From CAYFLR01 sp964343805 (GTDB taxonomy: Bacteria > Bdellovibrionota_B > Oligoflexia > CAYFLR01), in the NCBI GenBank assembly GCA_964343805.1, contig CAYFLR010000040.1:1-54662 (forward strand): a stretch of DNA of 54,662 bases, in the 5' to 3' direction. The notes beneath the pieces were generated by a model, which saw nothing but the letters and a program-made list of their open reading frames with translations, did no database searches and was not told the DNA's origin. This document shows, piece by piece, positions 44,493-52,894 of the stretch. Each line of letters opens with the position of its first letter. The first letter of the stretch is position 1. The position numbers and the translations under genes were made by a program.

Positions 44493-46490
44493 CTATTGTA
44501 ATACTTCCTGGTATGAAAAGGATTGTTGTTTTTCATAATAGCTGATTATTCCTACTTGACTTGCAGGGAAACCTAAATGATTTACTGAAAGAATGTCAAG
44601 TAAGTTTTTAAGGTCTTTGATCTCGCCACTTTGCTGTCTGTTCAAAAATAAATAGGCCTCTTTGACAATAAAGGAAATTATAACTTGTAAGGGTGAGTAA
44701 CTACTTTTTCGTATATTTTGCTCTAGTTGCCTTCCACAGTACTTTTCATAAGGTAAACTTGTTAAAAAGTTGTTTTGATTGAGAGCTGTATTTTGTAAGG
44801 ACTTGGCTCGTTCGGTGAAAGGCATTAGTAGGCGACTTAACCAAGGCGGAGTGTTGTTAAGAGTGATATTGCCGTAGAGGAATTCATGCAAAAGGGGATG
44901 AGATGTTTTTATGTGATGAAGGTCCAAGAGGCTTAAAGTACGTTTTTTCTCATTGTTAATGCCTTGGAACGGTCCCTCTTTAAAGCCAAAACTAAGACAA
45001 CTCTTCTCAATCTCCAAAGGGGAGTATCCATGATCCAATAGGTAAAATGCTCCGTTTTGAAGAGATAATTGTAAGGTATCCTCTATGCGAGGTAGAGACG
45101 ATTGTCTAATTATTGGAACGCACTTTAAACTGAGAAGTAGCTGATTTAATAATTCAAGTTCATAAGAATTTTGCATTCCACTGATTTCTGTCAGATGGGC
45201 AACTCTAAATCCTAAAAGAGGGGGAGTTAAGTTCAAAATGAATAGATTGTCTACCTGTTCTTTCAACTTGGTCACATAATCAAAGTTGAGCTCTGGGGAG
45301 TCAAAAAATATAAGAGGGCGTTGTGGAGGATTTTCCAATAAAAACTGAAAGGATTCCTCATTTATAGAAGTGACAATTGAAAAGTCCATTTTCGCAAAAA
45401 GTTCCAGGTCATCAATTGCACTGTAGCGATATTTGACACTTGTGGATTTTCCCCGTTTAAATTGCAAGAGATGGTGGTTGCTGATCTCTTTGCGAGTGGG
45501 CGCTTTAGGGGAGAAAACTCGAATAGCACAACCTAAGCTCAATAAAGAAACCAGAAATTCAGTATAGGGAGTTACATCCCCCATAAAGCCAATTTTGAGC
45601 TGAAGATTGGGATAAGAGATGAATTGATCTTCTGATTTTCTTTTTAATTGATCAACCTGGGAACTGTATTTAAGCCCCCGCCATTTACTCTGACGCTGTA
45701 TTAATTCAACTGTCACATCAATGTGGGCCTGTTTAAACTCACTGTATTCTTTCTTTTTTAGATGCTCCACCGCAGGTTTATATTCTTGGATTGGTAAGGG
45801 GGGGCGATGAGGGCGAGGAATCAAAGTGGGTACAAAATCTCTATACCCCTGCCTGCCTTCATAGGAACCTGTTCTAATAATTTCAAAGGCCAATTGCTGG
45901 ATGGTTTGATCGAATAAATAATCAGGGATCACCTCATCGATGATCCCTAATTTTCTGGCTGCTGAAGCGGGTAAGGGTTCACAAAATTGAGACATTATAT
46001 GCAGGTATTTATTCTCAAATCTTTGAAAAAACCATTGTGCAGATCCTATTAGGGGAAAAAGCCCATGATTGAGTTCGGGGAGACTAAAGGTGGTATTGAT
46101 TGAATCATTGGAGAATCTATATGTTGAGTTTAAAGCCAATTCAAAAGCAGTCCCCTCACAACTTCCTTTGATACAGGAAATGGTTGGTATGGTAAGTTTT
46201 TGGAGATAGGAAAGTGCATTGTAGATGGTGTTTAAACGACTGTGAACATCACGTTTCTTGCAAAATGAGTTGAGATAATCATAGCTCATTCCCTTTGAAA
46301 AGGAGTTTGGATCTTCTGAGGTAATGAGTAAAACATTGATGGGTTCAGTTTGAATTTTCTCTAAGATTCGATGAAGTGCTACAAAAAAATTCAGTCGCAA
46401 ATTTTGCTTTAACTGCGATTGATTGAGAATCGTTAGAATTCCCATATCGCCTTGTTTTTGAAAATCAATATTACTGGTTAAATTGATCAT
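44493..46490 (-). CDS. Degenerate FadB/FadJ-like multifunctional fatty-acid oxidation protein
   Basis: A 665-residue protein with the layout of FadB: an enoyl-CoA hydratase-like domain (about 1-200), then a 3-hydroxyacyl-CoA dehydrogenase-like NAD domain (about 285-460), and C-terminal helical domains ending in VNHLGFPASQVG. The hydratase pair of acidic residues may survive (GTAFELAL and LPELNHG). The NAD loop reads GFMGDVTPYTEF rather than GxGxxG, and the catalytic His region reads NLTPPLLGFRVAHL instead of NPVHRMPL. Thus dehydrogenase activity is probably lost. It sits five bases after a degenerate thiolase gene. It may be a repurposed or decaying paralog. Confidence 0.8.
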   Translation of the reverse strand: MINLTSNIDFQKQGDMGILTILNQSQLKQNLRLNFFVALHRILEKIQTEPINVLLITSEDPNSFSKGMSYDYLNSFCKKRDVHSRLNTIYNALSYLQKLTIPTISCIKGSCEGTAFELALNSTYRFSNDSINTTFSLPELNHGLFPLIGSAQWFFQRFENKYLHIMSQFCEPLPASAARKLGIIDEVIPDYLFDQTIQQLAFEIIRTGSYEGRQGYRDFVPTLIPRPHRPPLPIQEYKPAVEHLKKKEYSEFKQAHIDVTVELIQRQSKWRGLKYSSQVDQLKRKSEDQFISYPNLQLKIGFMGDVTPYTEFLVSLLSLGCAIRVFSPKAPTRKEISNHHLLQFKRGKSTSVKYRYSAIDDLELFAKMDFSIVTSINEESFQFLLENPPQRPLIFFDSPELNFDYVTKLKEQVDNLFILNLTPPLLGFRVAHLTEISGMQNSYELELLNQLLLSLKCVPIIRQSSLPRIEDTLQLSLQNGAFYLLDHGYSPLEIEKSCLSFGFKEGPFQGINNEKKRTLSLLDLHHIKTSHPLLHEFLYGNITLNNTPPWLSRLLMPFTERAKSLQNTALNQNNFLTSLPYEKYCGRQLEQNIRKSSYSPLQVIISFIVKEAYLFLNRQQSGEIKDLKNLLDILSVNHLGFPASQVGIISYYEKQQSFSYQEVLQ

Positions 46491-46495
46491 AGTAC

Positions 46496-47707
46496 TTAGG
46501 CTGAAACCTTTTCAATTAAAAGGGCATAACATTGAAATTCAGGTGTCTCAGCTAAAAGAAGTGCCCGCCCTTGTTTATGTTTTTTGAGAGCTTCTATTGA
46601 GGTATTAATCATTAAATGACAAAACAGCGCCGGAGAAGATCCTATTCCTACTGCTCCACCATTTACATTAATTTTCTTACCGATTTTCTTGTCAACTTGG
46701 GATTCTAGAGCCTTTAGCATCAGAAGAAAGTGGGCTGTATTAATTTCAGCTAATTGAATATGATCTATTTGATTAATAGAGAGGGAAAAATCCTGCAAGA
46801 TCTGCTTGGTTAGAGTGGCACTTGCCATGCCCATTTCATCAGGCCGATAGCCACTTCTATAGATAGCACTGATTTTGAAATAAGCAGAAGTTCCTCTGAC
46901 GAGACCGTTTACAATGGGTTTTAAGTTGATTAAGGCAGCTCCGGTCACGGGGGGAGGGAAAGACGGTGCTGATGTTTGGCTAAATTTACCAAAAAGAGGG
47001 GGAAAGCTAGATAATGTTTCAGTTGTAATTTGAGTGAGTTTTTTTAATCGTTTTGCCCCAAGTTTATCAAACAACTCTCGGTTGGAAGGGTAGACCAATT
47101 GGGAGTGGAAAAAATTATTAGCTTCCGCCCGTAAATAGTTTTCTATTAACTGCAGAGCTTTTTCTCGCTGTAATTCAGGAGTAATTTGCTCCTTCCAGGC
47201 TTTTTCATCCAGATAACGATAGAAAGGAGGTGCTTCATCAGCTCTTCGTCTTTTTAGCGGTGACCAGGGAAGATCGGAGTAGTTTTCTAAGGTAAATTCT
47301 TCACGGTCCTCTTCTTTGTGATGACATTCAAGCATTTCTATTGCTGCTACCAGATTATGGTTTTCAGATTTTTTAATGTGAAAGGGAGATATGCAAGATT
47401 GTCTGATAGCTTCAAAACCCGAGCTGTATCCTTTGATAAGATAGTAGATATTAGATTGGGAACTCATATAGTAAGTTTCCATAATATCCGAGATGAAAAC
47501 ATCTGATAATAGGCATCTGGTAGTGGAACAGACAAGAAAAGAGCTTATATCATCCACTGAAAAGTCGGAACTATCATCTAGATTTGAGAGTAGGCAGGAC
47601 ATTAAATCCATTGGAAAAAATACTTTTCCCACTTGCCCATTGGGTAGAAAGGGAGTTCTTTTACTATATACTATAGCTACATGAGGACGAAGCTTGTCTA
47701 TTTCCAT
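46496..47707 (-). CDS. Degenerate FadA-like thiolase
   Basis: A 403-residue thiolase-fold protein. The segment YLIKGYSSGFEAI (about 89-101) aligns with the active-site strand NRFCSSGLQAI, but the nucleophilic Cys is replaced by Tyr94. KINVNGGAVGIGSSPA matches VNVNGGAIALGHPLGA, but the His is lost. The final CxGGGxG motif is replaced by AETPEFQCYALL. So all three catalytic residues are missing. It keeps the paired order with a FadB-like gene, suggesting descent from a fadAB pair and a non-catalytic role. A stable open frame of full length argues against recent decay. Confidence 0.8.
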   Translation of the reverse strand: MEIDKLRPHVAIVYSKRTPFLPNGQVGKVFFPMDLMSCLLSNLDDSSDFSVDDISSFLVCSTTRCLLSDVFISDIMETYYMSSQSNIYYLIKGYSSGFEAIRQSCISPFHIKKSENHNLVAAIEMLECHHKEEDREEFTLENYSDLPWSPLKRRRADEAPPFYRYLDEKAWKEQITPELQREKALQLIENYLRAEANNFFHSQLVYPSNRELFDKLGAKRLKKLTQITTETLSSFPPLFGKFSQTSAPSFPPPVTGAALINLKPIVNGLVRGTSAYFKISAIYRSGYRPDEMGMASATLTKQILQDFSLSINQIDHIQLAEINTAHFLLMLKALESQVDKKIGKKINVNGGAVGIGSSPALFCHLMINTSIEALKKHKQGRALLLAETPEFQCYALLIEKVSA

Positions 47708-47731
47708 GAGTCATCCGGAGATGGAGAATCA

Positions 47732-48793
47732 TTAAAGCGATGAGAGTGTTTTATCTATTCGCTTTTTAAATTCATTGAAAGTTAGCACTCCTGAGTACAT
47801 TTTGCCGTTTATGAAAAAGGTGGGAGTGGATTTAACTCCTAACTTCTTGGCATCTGCAATGTCTTTGTCAACCTCAGAGGCTTTGGCAGGATCATCAAGG
47901 CACTTTTTAAACTCACTGACATTTAACTTAAGTTCTCCAGCATATTTTTCTAGGTTTTCACGATCGAGTGCTCTTTGATTGTCAAAAAGTTTATCATGAT
48001 ACTCCCAGAATTTCCCCTGATCGTTTGCGCATTCAGCACTGATGGCAGCAAGCTTGGCTTTGGAGTGAAAGCTGAGTGGAAAATCTCTAAAGACAATTTT
48101 AACTTGGCCTTTGTACTCTTTTATTAACTTGTGAATAGTGGGTTTAACCCGTGCACAGAAGGGACATTCAAAATCAGAGAATTCAATGATAGTGATTTTC
48201 CCGTTGGCGTCACCCATAAAAGGATCGTTATCTGCACTGACAGTAAAGGTGGGGGAATCTGGCTTTTCTAGTGTTATCTGGAATTGCTTGTTTTTTCTGG
48301 CATCAGAAAGGAGGCGTTTGTAATAATTTCTTTCTTTTTTCTGAGTGAGATAATTTCGGATCCGGGTGTGAGTTTCTTCTTTGGTTCCATGAATTCGGTT
48401 TTTATTCTTTTGATAGAAGGATTCAATTTCTTTTCCATCCACTCTGAGTTGAACCCCGACCTTCTGTTTCTTATATTCATCTACGGTCATGTTTTCTTTT
48501 TTGGCTTTTTGCTCAAGAATTTTTTCTGTGATGAGCTTATCGAGCTGTTTCTTCTTCATGGAGTAAATCTTCTTATCCATTTCATAGAGATTGGCTTTGA
48601 GTGATTCCACCAGCTCATGTTCTGAAATATTTATTCCACCCACTGTAGCCACAACTTTATTTTGAGAAGCAGGGGCAGATGCTCCTGATTGGCATGGAGC
48701 TGAAGTCGGGGTGCTCTTTTTCTCACAGTTCCAAGCGAAAGTTAAAAGAATGGCCAAGGATATGATCTTAACTCCTGCAGTTTTTATCAACAC
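47732..48793 (-). CDS. SurA-like plus DsbA-like fusion lipoprotein
   Basis: A 353-residue protein starting at a GTG after GAGGAG (six bases); an ATG ten codons upstream lacks a site. The hydrophobic signal ends at WNC, so a lipoprotein is likely, although the lipobox is not canonical. Residues about 40-155 resemble the SurA/PpiC N-terminal helical chaperone domain (ATVGGINISEHELVESL). Residues about 180-350 form a DsbA/thioredoxin domain with CPFC in FSDFECPFCARV and the cis-proline segment STPTFFING. It should act in periplasmic disulfide exchange with a substrate-binding arm. It is the first gene of the pseudo-fatty-acid-oxidation operon. Confidence 0.88.
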   Translation of the reverse strand: MLIKTAGVKIISLAILLTFAWNCEKKSTPTSAPCQSGASAPASQNKVVATVGGINISEHELVESLKANLYEMDKKIYSMKKKQLDKLITEKILEQKAKKENMTVDEYKKQKVGVQLRVDGKEIESFYQKNKNRIHGTKEETHTRIRNYLTQKKERNYYKRLLSDARKNKQFQITLEKPDSPTFTVSADNDPFMGDANGKITIIEFSDFECPFCARVKPTIHKLIKEYKGQVKIVFRDFPLSFHSKAKLAAISAECANDQGKFWEYHDKLFDNQRALDRENLEKYAGELKLNVSEFKKCLDDPAKASEVDKDIADAKKLGVKSTPTFFINGKMYSGVLTFNEFKKRIDKTLSSL

Positions 48794-48847
48794 GGTAATC
48801 TCCTCATGATGTGTTCCTAGCAACGAAAAAAGGCATTTTCCGATATC

Positions 48848-48876
48848 ATTCTACTAGGTTCAAGTAGAATTGTCAG
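48848..48876 (-). promoter_or_regulatory. Sigma-70 promoter of the DsbA/FadAB-like/MoxR/VWA/trmFO operon with overlapping inverted repeat
   Basis: CTGACA, a 17-base spacer and TAGAAT. The perfect inverted repeat ATTCTAC-n9-GTAGAAT (48848-48854 and 48864-48870) fills the space between the boxes, a typical repressor site. The TetR-type gene immediately upstream is the natural candidate repressor, by inference. Confidence 0.7.
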
Positions 48877-48920
48877 TCATTTTTTGACTTTTTTTATCCT
48901 GGTATCAAACTGGTGGAGGG

Positions 48921-49517
48921 CTATTTCGCAATGAGAAATTGGATCACTGCCTCTTCGCAGAGCTTGGAGATTTCTTCTAGGTTCACGGTCTCTTCATCAA
49001 ATAACCATTGCAAAGAAACACCGTCAATCAATCCAATTACAATAGAAGCGGCAGACGTGGCATTTAAGGGTCTGAAGACACCGGTTTGGAATCCTCTTTG
49101 CAGTACTTCAGCGGTTTTCTCTCTGAATGTTTGATAATGATTTGATATGATAGTCTTGAATTCGGGTTGCTGTTTTATTTGAGCCCAAAAATCAATATTA
49201 ACACAGTATTTTTCTCTATTCTCTTGCACTACCCCTAGGTAAACTTTGACCATTTGTTTTACTTGTTGAAGAGGGGGGAGGGTCTCATCAATTTGAGCAA
49301 GTCTTGATTCGATCTCAGTGGAAACGGTTCCTAAAACCGATTTCATAAGGTCTTGTTTATTTTTAAAATAGTAGTGAATAATCCCTTTGGAGAGACCTGC
49401 GGTTTTAGCTACATCCTGCATGGATAAATTATTATAGCCCAAATCAGAAATACACTGCAGTGTAGATCTAATGATTTGCTTTTTTCTTTCATTGGCTAGG
49501 TCGCCTCGATGCGACAT
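48921..49517 (-). CDS. TetR-family transcriptional regulator
   Basis: A 198-residue repressor. The N-terminal helix-turn-helix (LSMQDVAKTAGLSKGIIHYYFKNKQDLM, about residues 24-50) is canonical, and the C-terminal ligand domain is helical, similar in length to AcrR/BetI types. GGAGGAAG precedes the start. Its own promoter carries a symmetrical sequence, suggesting autoregulation, and it lies just upstream of and in line with the operon containing FadA/FadB-like genes. TetR regulators of acyl-CoA metabolism are known, so an acyl ligand is conceivable but not shown. Confidence 0.95.
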   Translation of the reverse strand: MSHRGDLANERKKQIIRSTLQCISDLGYNNLSMQDVAKTAGLSKGIIHYYFKNKQDLMKSVLGTVSTEIESRLAQIDETLPPLQQVKQMVKVYLGVVQENREKYCVNIDFWAQIKQQPEFKTIISNHYQTFREKTAEVLQRGFQTGVFRPLNATSAASIVIGLIDGVSLQWLFDEETVNLEEISKLCEEAVIQFLIAK

Positions 49518-49537
49518 ATACTTCCTCCAGCTTGTTC

Positions 49538-49579
49538 CAACTTACAGGCTTATTTAAATAAACAGCCTCAAGTTGTCAA
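49538..49579 (-). promoter_or_regulatory. TetR gene promoter with palindromic operator candidate
   Basis: TTGACA (49574-49579), a 17-base spacer and TAAATA (49551-49556). The 12-base palindrome TTATTTAAATAA lies on the -10 box, with nested arms GGC/GCC and CAACTT/AAGTTG (49538-49543 and 49570-49575). This fits autorepression. Confidence 0.7.
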
Positions 49580-49658
49580 TCTTATTTTTTAATCTAAGGC
49601 CCCCTCCTAGGGTGGTGATAAGAAAATCCCCTAAAATTGTCCTCTTATGCTTTTTTCC

Positions 49659-49687
49659 TTGATGCTCCGCCCATATTTAACTATTAA
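49659..49687 (+). promoter_or_regulatory. Candidate promoter of the coiled-coil lipoprotein at 49.8 kb
   Basis: TTGATG, a 17-base spacer and TATTAA lie 75 bp upstream of the ATG at 49762. Confidence 0.45.
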
Positions 49688-49761
49688 TGCTCTCATTGTC
49701 TATAAGGAATTAAAAAAAAAGTAGCCGCATTCAGCTTTTAAAAATTAAATGGGGAGAAAAA

Positions 49762-50376
49762 ATGGGTATAAGATTTATTTTAGCAATAGGCATTTTAATA
49801 TTTTTAATGGGTTGCGGAGTTTCCTCTGCCAATAAGACATCATTAAGTGAAGTGACTTCAGAAAACCTTATTTGTCAACTCCCCAATATTCGCATTCCAC
49901 AGCTTGAAGAGACCATCAATCCTATGGTTAAGAAAGCTGAATTACTGGATCAAGAAATTGATGTGCTGCACCATCGCATCAATGACAATAAAGCGAAATT
50001 AGAGCAAGAGGGTGATGAAATGACCCCTGCTGAAAAAGCGGCTCTCCAGCAAAAAATAGATGAAGATGAGGATGTTATCTTTAATAAGATAGTGGAATCT
50101 TTCTATCTAGAAAAAGATATTTCCAAATTAAAAGAAGAGCTTAAAAGAGAGCAAGAAGCCTCAAAACTAGATCACCTTCTTCAAGTAGAACACCGCTTAC
50201 ATGACTTGGCGGTTAAAAAACAGCAAATAGAACAAGAGATTGTATTTTTAGAAGATCAGGATGTTTTTGGCCCCGTGCCGCAAGATCAAATTGATGCACT
50301 GAAAAGGTTGCTCGATTTGGTTATCCGAGAGATGGATATCTGTTCCCAGCTTATTCCCGACTCGCCGAGACCGTAA
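49762..50376 (+). CDS. Small coiled-coil lipoprotein
   Basis: A 204-residue protein with signal peptide and lipobox LMGC (Cys18), and a GGGGAG site at good spacing. The mature part (residues about 45-195) is charged and helical with heptad-like repeats, probably a coiled coil in the periplasm. Two cysteines lie near 38 and 196. No family was recognised. Its 3' end overlaps the convergent motA-like gene by 26 bases, with no terminator between them. Confidence 0.85.
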   Translation: MGIRFILAIGILIFLMGCGVSSANKTSLSEVTSENLICQLPNIRIPQLEETINPMVKKAELLDQEIDVLHHRINDNKAKLEQEGDEMTPAEKAALQQKIDEDEDVIFNKIVESFYLEKDISKLKEELKREQEASKLDHLLQVEHRLHDLAVKKQQIEQEIVFLEDQDVFGPVPQDQIDALKRLLDLVIREMDICSQLIPDSPRP

Positions 50377-51142
50377 GGAAGTTTTCTCGCTCTTTTTCGG
50401 GAAGATAAGAGTGGAGTTTCTCCTGAATAAAGAAGGGGTTATCACTGTTAATTATAAACTCTAATCCTTTTAATGCCGTGTTTTGTTCCGTGGCCATGTG
50501 AATAGCCCTTAAAGAGAGGCATTCATAAATCGGAATCACAATCATATTAGCTACCACAGATCCATAGAATGTGGTGATTAACGCGATAGACATGGCCGGA
50601 CCGAGAGTTTCGATGGCAGTATCTTCCCCCATGGTGCTTAACATAATTACCAAACCGATCAGCGTTCCTATCATTCCGAAAGCGGGTGGAAATTTAGCAA
50701 TCACTTTAAAGTAGGAGGCTTCCTCTATGTTTCGAGTGATCTCCGCATCGATTCTCTCTTCCAAGAAGACAAGGATTTCCTTAACCCCCAAACCTTCTAT
50801 GTGTAAAGAAATGCCAGATTTTAAGATGGGGTGAACAACCTCTTTTTTATGCCTTTTTAAGAAGTTAGGATCTTTTGAGTATTGCTCAGAAATATAGACA
50901 ATCTCTTTAATGAGTTCAAAGAGGTTATCTTTAGCTGGTCTGAATACTTGAAAGCCGAGTTTAAATATGAGTCGCAATTGCTTTCCTGAATAGGTAATAG
51001 CAATGGAACCAAAGGTGCCACCCAGTACAATCATTATGGAGGAAATATCTAAAAAGATCAGAGGCATATCGGTGGAAAGAATTATTGCCCCGATAAACAC
51101 TGTTAAGAAAGTTACAACACCGGTTAAGGTTGCCTTGTCCAT
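50351..51142 (-). CDS. motA: MotA/PomA-type flagellar stator subunit
   Basis: A 263-residue inner-membrane proton- or sodium-channel subunit that powers flagellar rotation. It has four membrane segments: about 5-25, 32-50, 148-170 and 183-204. The pore-lining segments have FPPAFGMIGTLIGLVIML and VANMIVIPIYE, with the conserved prolines. The cytoplasmic loop between segments 2 and 3 carries charged residues that contact FliG. It lies 37 bases after two motB-type genes on the same strand, a reversed order compared with the usual motA-motB. Confidence 0.93.
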   Translation of the reverse strand: MDKATLTGVVTFLTVFIGAIILSTDMPLIFLDISSIMIVLGGTFGSIAITYSGKQLRLIFKLGFQVFRPAKDNLFELIKEIVYISEQYSKDPNFLKRHKKEVVHPILKSGISLHIEGLGVKEILVFLEERIDAEITRNIEEASYFKVIAKFPPAFGMIGTLIGLVIMLSTMGEDTAIETLGPAMSIALITTFYGSVVANMIVIPIYECLSLRAIHMATEQNTALKGLEFIINSDNPFFIQEKLHSYLPEKERENFLTVSASRE

Positions 51143-51179
51143 ATATTATAATCCTATGTCTAGTGTACTGTTTATTTTA

Positions 51180-51965
51180 TCACCTGTCATCAGGTCGATC
51201 AACGTAAATATGTAATTCTATTCGCCTATTTTCAGAGGCAAAGGGGTCTTTGGTATTCATGAGTTCGGTGAACGCCTTTCCCTCAGCCATAAACTTATTA
51301 TCTTCGATATACTCGGAAAGAAAAGAAACCACCCGCGAAGCCCTGGCAGTGGAAAGCTCCCAATTGGATCGATAGAGGGAGCCAGCTAGTAATGGTCTAG
51401 TGTCAGTATGACCTTCCACTACTAATTTATTAAACGTGATTTCTGAAAGAATAGTTCTGATCTTGTTTAAAATAGAAAGGTGCTCTTGTTTTAAATCGGC
51501 TCGACCTGGTTTAAAAAGAATTCGCCCTGGGAGTAGCAGTTTAAATGAGAGGTTGTTTTTCGGTTTTACCGTCACGACCTGCTCTAAGGCTTCATGGATA
51601 ATCCGATCTTGGACATGCTCTAAGGTTAATTTAGTGGTTTTTTCATCGGACTGCTCATCAGGTTCTTGTACAGGATCTTGCTGCTGTTTCTTTCGCCCCG
51701 CAGCATCTTTGGGAACGATGACTTTTTTACTATTTTCCTTATCTACAAAAACATCTTGGGTGAGTTTGTCCATGGTTCCTGTAAAGGCTTTTTCACCAAA
51801 CTTGTTCATGCTCGCTCGCCCTGGGACTTTGGTTTTGCTACCCGATTCTTTGGCGAGGGCATACATTAAAATGAAAAAGCACAGTAAAAGGGTCATGCAG
51901 TCCGTGTAGGTGAGTAGCCATCCTTGCTCTTCATCTGGTTTTTGGATTATTTTTTTTCTACCCAT
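51180..51965 (-). CDS. motB: MotB-type stator protein, second paralog
   Basis: A 261-residue protein starting at the ATG that overlaps the previous gene's end by eight bases; a longer frame extends 22 codons upstream. The single membrane segment has the ion-binding Asp (YTDCMTLLLCFFILMYAL, Asp22). A linker of about 100 residues is rich in Lys, Asp and Gln. The C-terminal OmpA-like domain has VEGHTDTRPL and SNWELSTARASRVVSFL for peptidoglycan binding. It is the second of two adjacent MotB-type genes followed by one motA. Confidence 0.9.
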   Translation of the reverse strand: MGRKKIIQKPDEEQGWLLTYTDCMTLLLCFFILMYALAKESGSKTKVPGRASMNKFGEKAFTGTMDKLTQDVFVDKENSKKVIVPKDAAGRKKQQQDPVQEPDEQSDEKTTKLTLEHVQDRIIHEALEQVVTVKPKNNLSFKLLLPGRILFKPGRADLKQEHLSILNKIRTILSEITFNKLVVEGHTDTRPLLAGSLYRSNWELSTARASRVVSFLSEYIEDNKFMAEGKAFTELMNTKDPFASENRRIELHIYVDRPDDR

Positions 51966-52764
51966 GTTTGACTCGCACAACGATTCTTCGGGTGGGTTTT
52001 TTGAGCTCTTCATCGGGAACGGTATCAGCATAGGATTGAGCTTTAAAAAACTTCAAAGGAATTCCACTTAATTTACAGGTGTCAATGACAGCTGCGGCTC
52101 TGGCTCCTCCTAATTCCCAGTTGGAGGGGAAGCGAGAGGTTTTTATGGGATGAGAGTCGGTGTGACCCTCTACAATAATTGATTTGGGTGATGTCTTTCT
52201 GAGTATGGAGCAGATCTTTTTAAGCGTTTTTCTAAAACGAGGTTTAATATAAGCCTTCCCTAAGTCGAAGAATATTTTTTCCTTCAACTTAATAAGAATT
52301 TCTTTATCTTTGTATTTGATCTCCACCAGATCTTCCACTCCTTTAGGCAGGGTGATGGCATAGAGCATGGCTTTAATTTCATCCAGATCGGTGGGTTTTG
52401 CATCGGATCCAATATTACTGTACCGGGTTATCTTTTCTTGGGCTTTCATTTGTAAATAAGCCACCTGTTTTTGAACTCGCTTGGAGTTGGTGGTGGAAAC
52501 AAAATTCCCTTCGGCATCAGTTGAGAATGGGTGCAAAATCTTATTAATCATTCCTCCCTTTTTTTGGCCAATACCGAGTGAGCTGGTCTTCTTTATAGAG
52601 TCTTTAAATCGGGGAGCAAAGGGTTTGAGACTATCTTTCCGAGCATAGAGCGCCATGGACACCAATAGGATGAAAAATGAGAGCAACAAGGTCACAACAT
52701 CCGCATAGGTGGTCAACCAATTTTCAGACTCTTCGTCTTGGGAGGGAAGTAAATTTTTAGCCAT
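51958..52764 (-). CDS. motB: MotB-type stator protein, first paralog
   Basis: A 268-residue protein: short cytoplasmic N-terminus, membrane segment with the ion-binding Asp (TYADVVTLLLSFFILL, Asp22), a plug/linker region, and a C-terminal OmpA-like domain (VEGHTDSHPIKTSRFPSNWELGGARAAAVI). It shares the layout of the next gene but the two differ clearly in the linker, so they are not recent duplicates. Both keep the key Asp, so both could form part of a working ion channel with the single MotA. Confidence 0.9.
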   Translation of the reverse strand: MAKNLLPSQDEESENWLTTYADVVTLLLSFFILLVSMALYARKDSLKPFAPRFKDSIKKTSSLGIGQKKGGMINKILHPFSTDAEGNFVSTTNSKRVQKQVAYLQMKAQEKITRYSNIGSDAKPTDLDEIKAMLYAITLPKGVEDLVEIKYKDKEILIKLKEKIFFDLGKAYIKPRFRKTLKKICSILRKTSPKSIIVEGHTDSHPIKTSRFPSNWELGGARAAAVIDTCKLSGIPLKFFKAQSYADTVPDEELKKPTRRIVVRVKHG

Positions 52765-52894
52765 ATACCAATATTATCGAAGGTTACCCTAAAAAAAGCA
52801 AATAAAATTATTTGGATATTTAAGGCTGAAACCGGTAAAATAGATAGGGAGATAAACTCATACCCCGGATAATAAGTTAATAAAGGATCTATTC

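Noticed and set aside
44493..47707. Pseudogene calls for the FadA/FadB-like genes
   Set aside because: Both frames are full-length without internal stops, tightly spaced and behind a good promoter. Loss of catalytic residues without frame damage points to a functional non-enzyme.
51436..51909. 157-codon open frame on the plus strand
   Set aside because: It is antisense to a well-supported MotB-type gene and has no recognisable domain.
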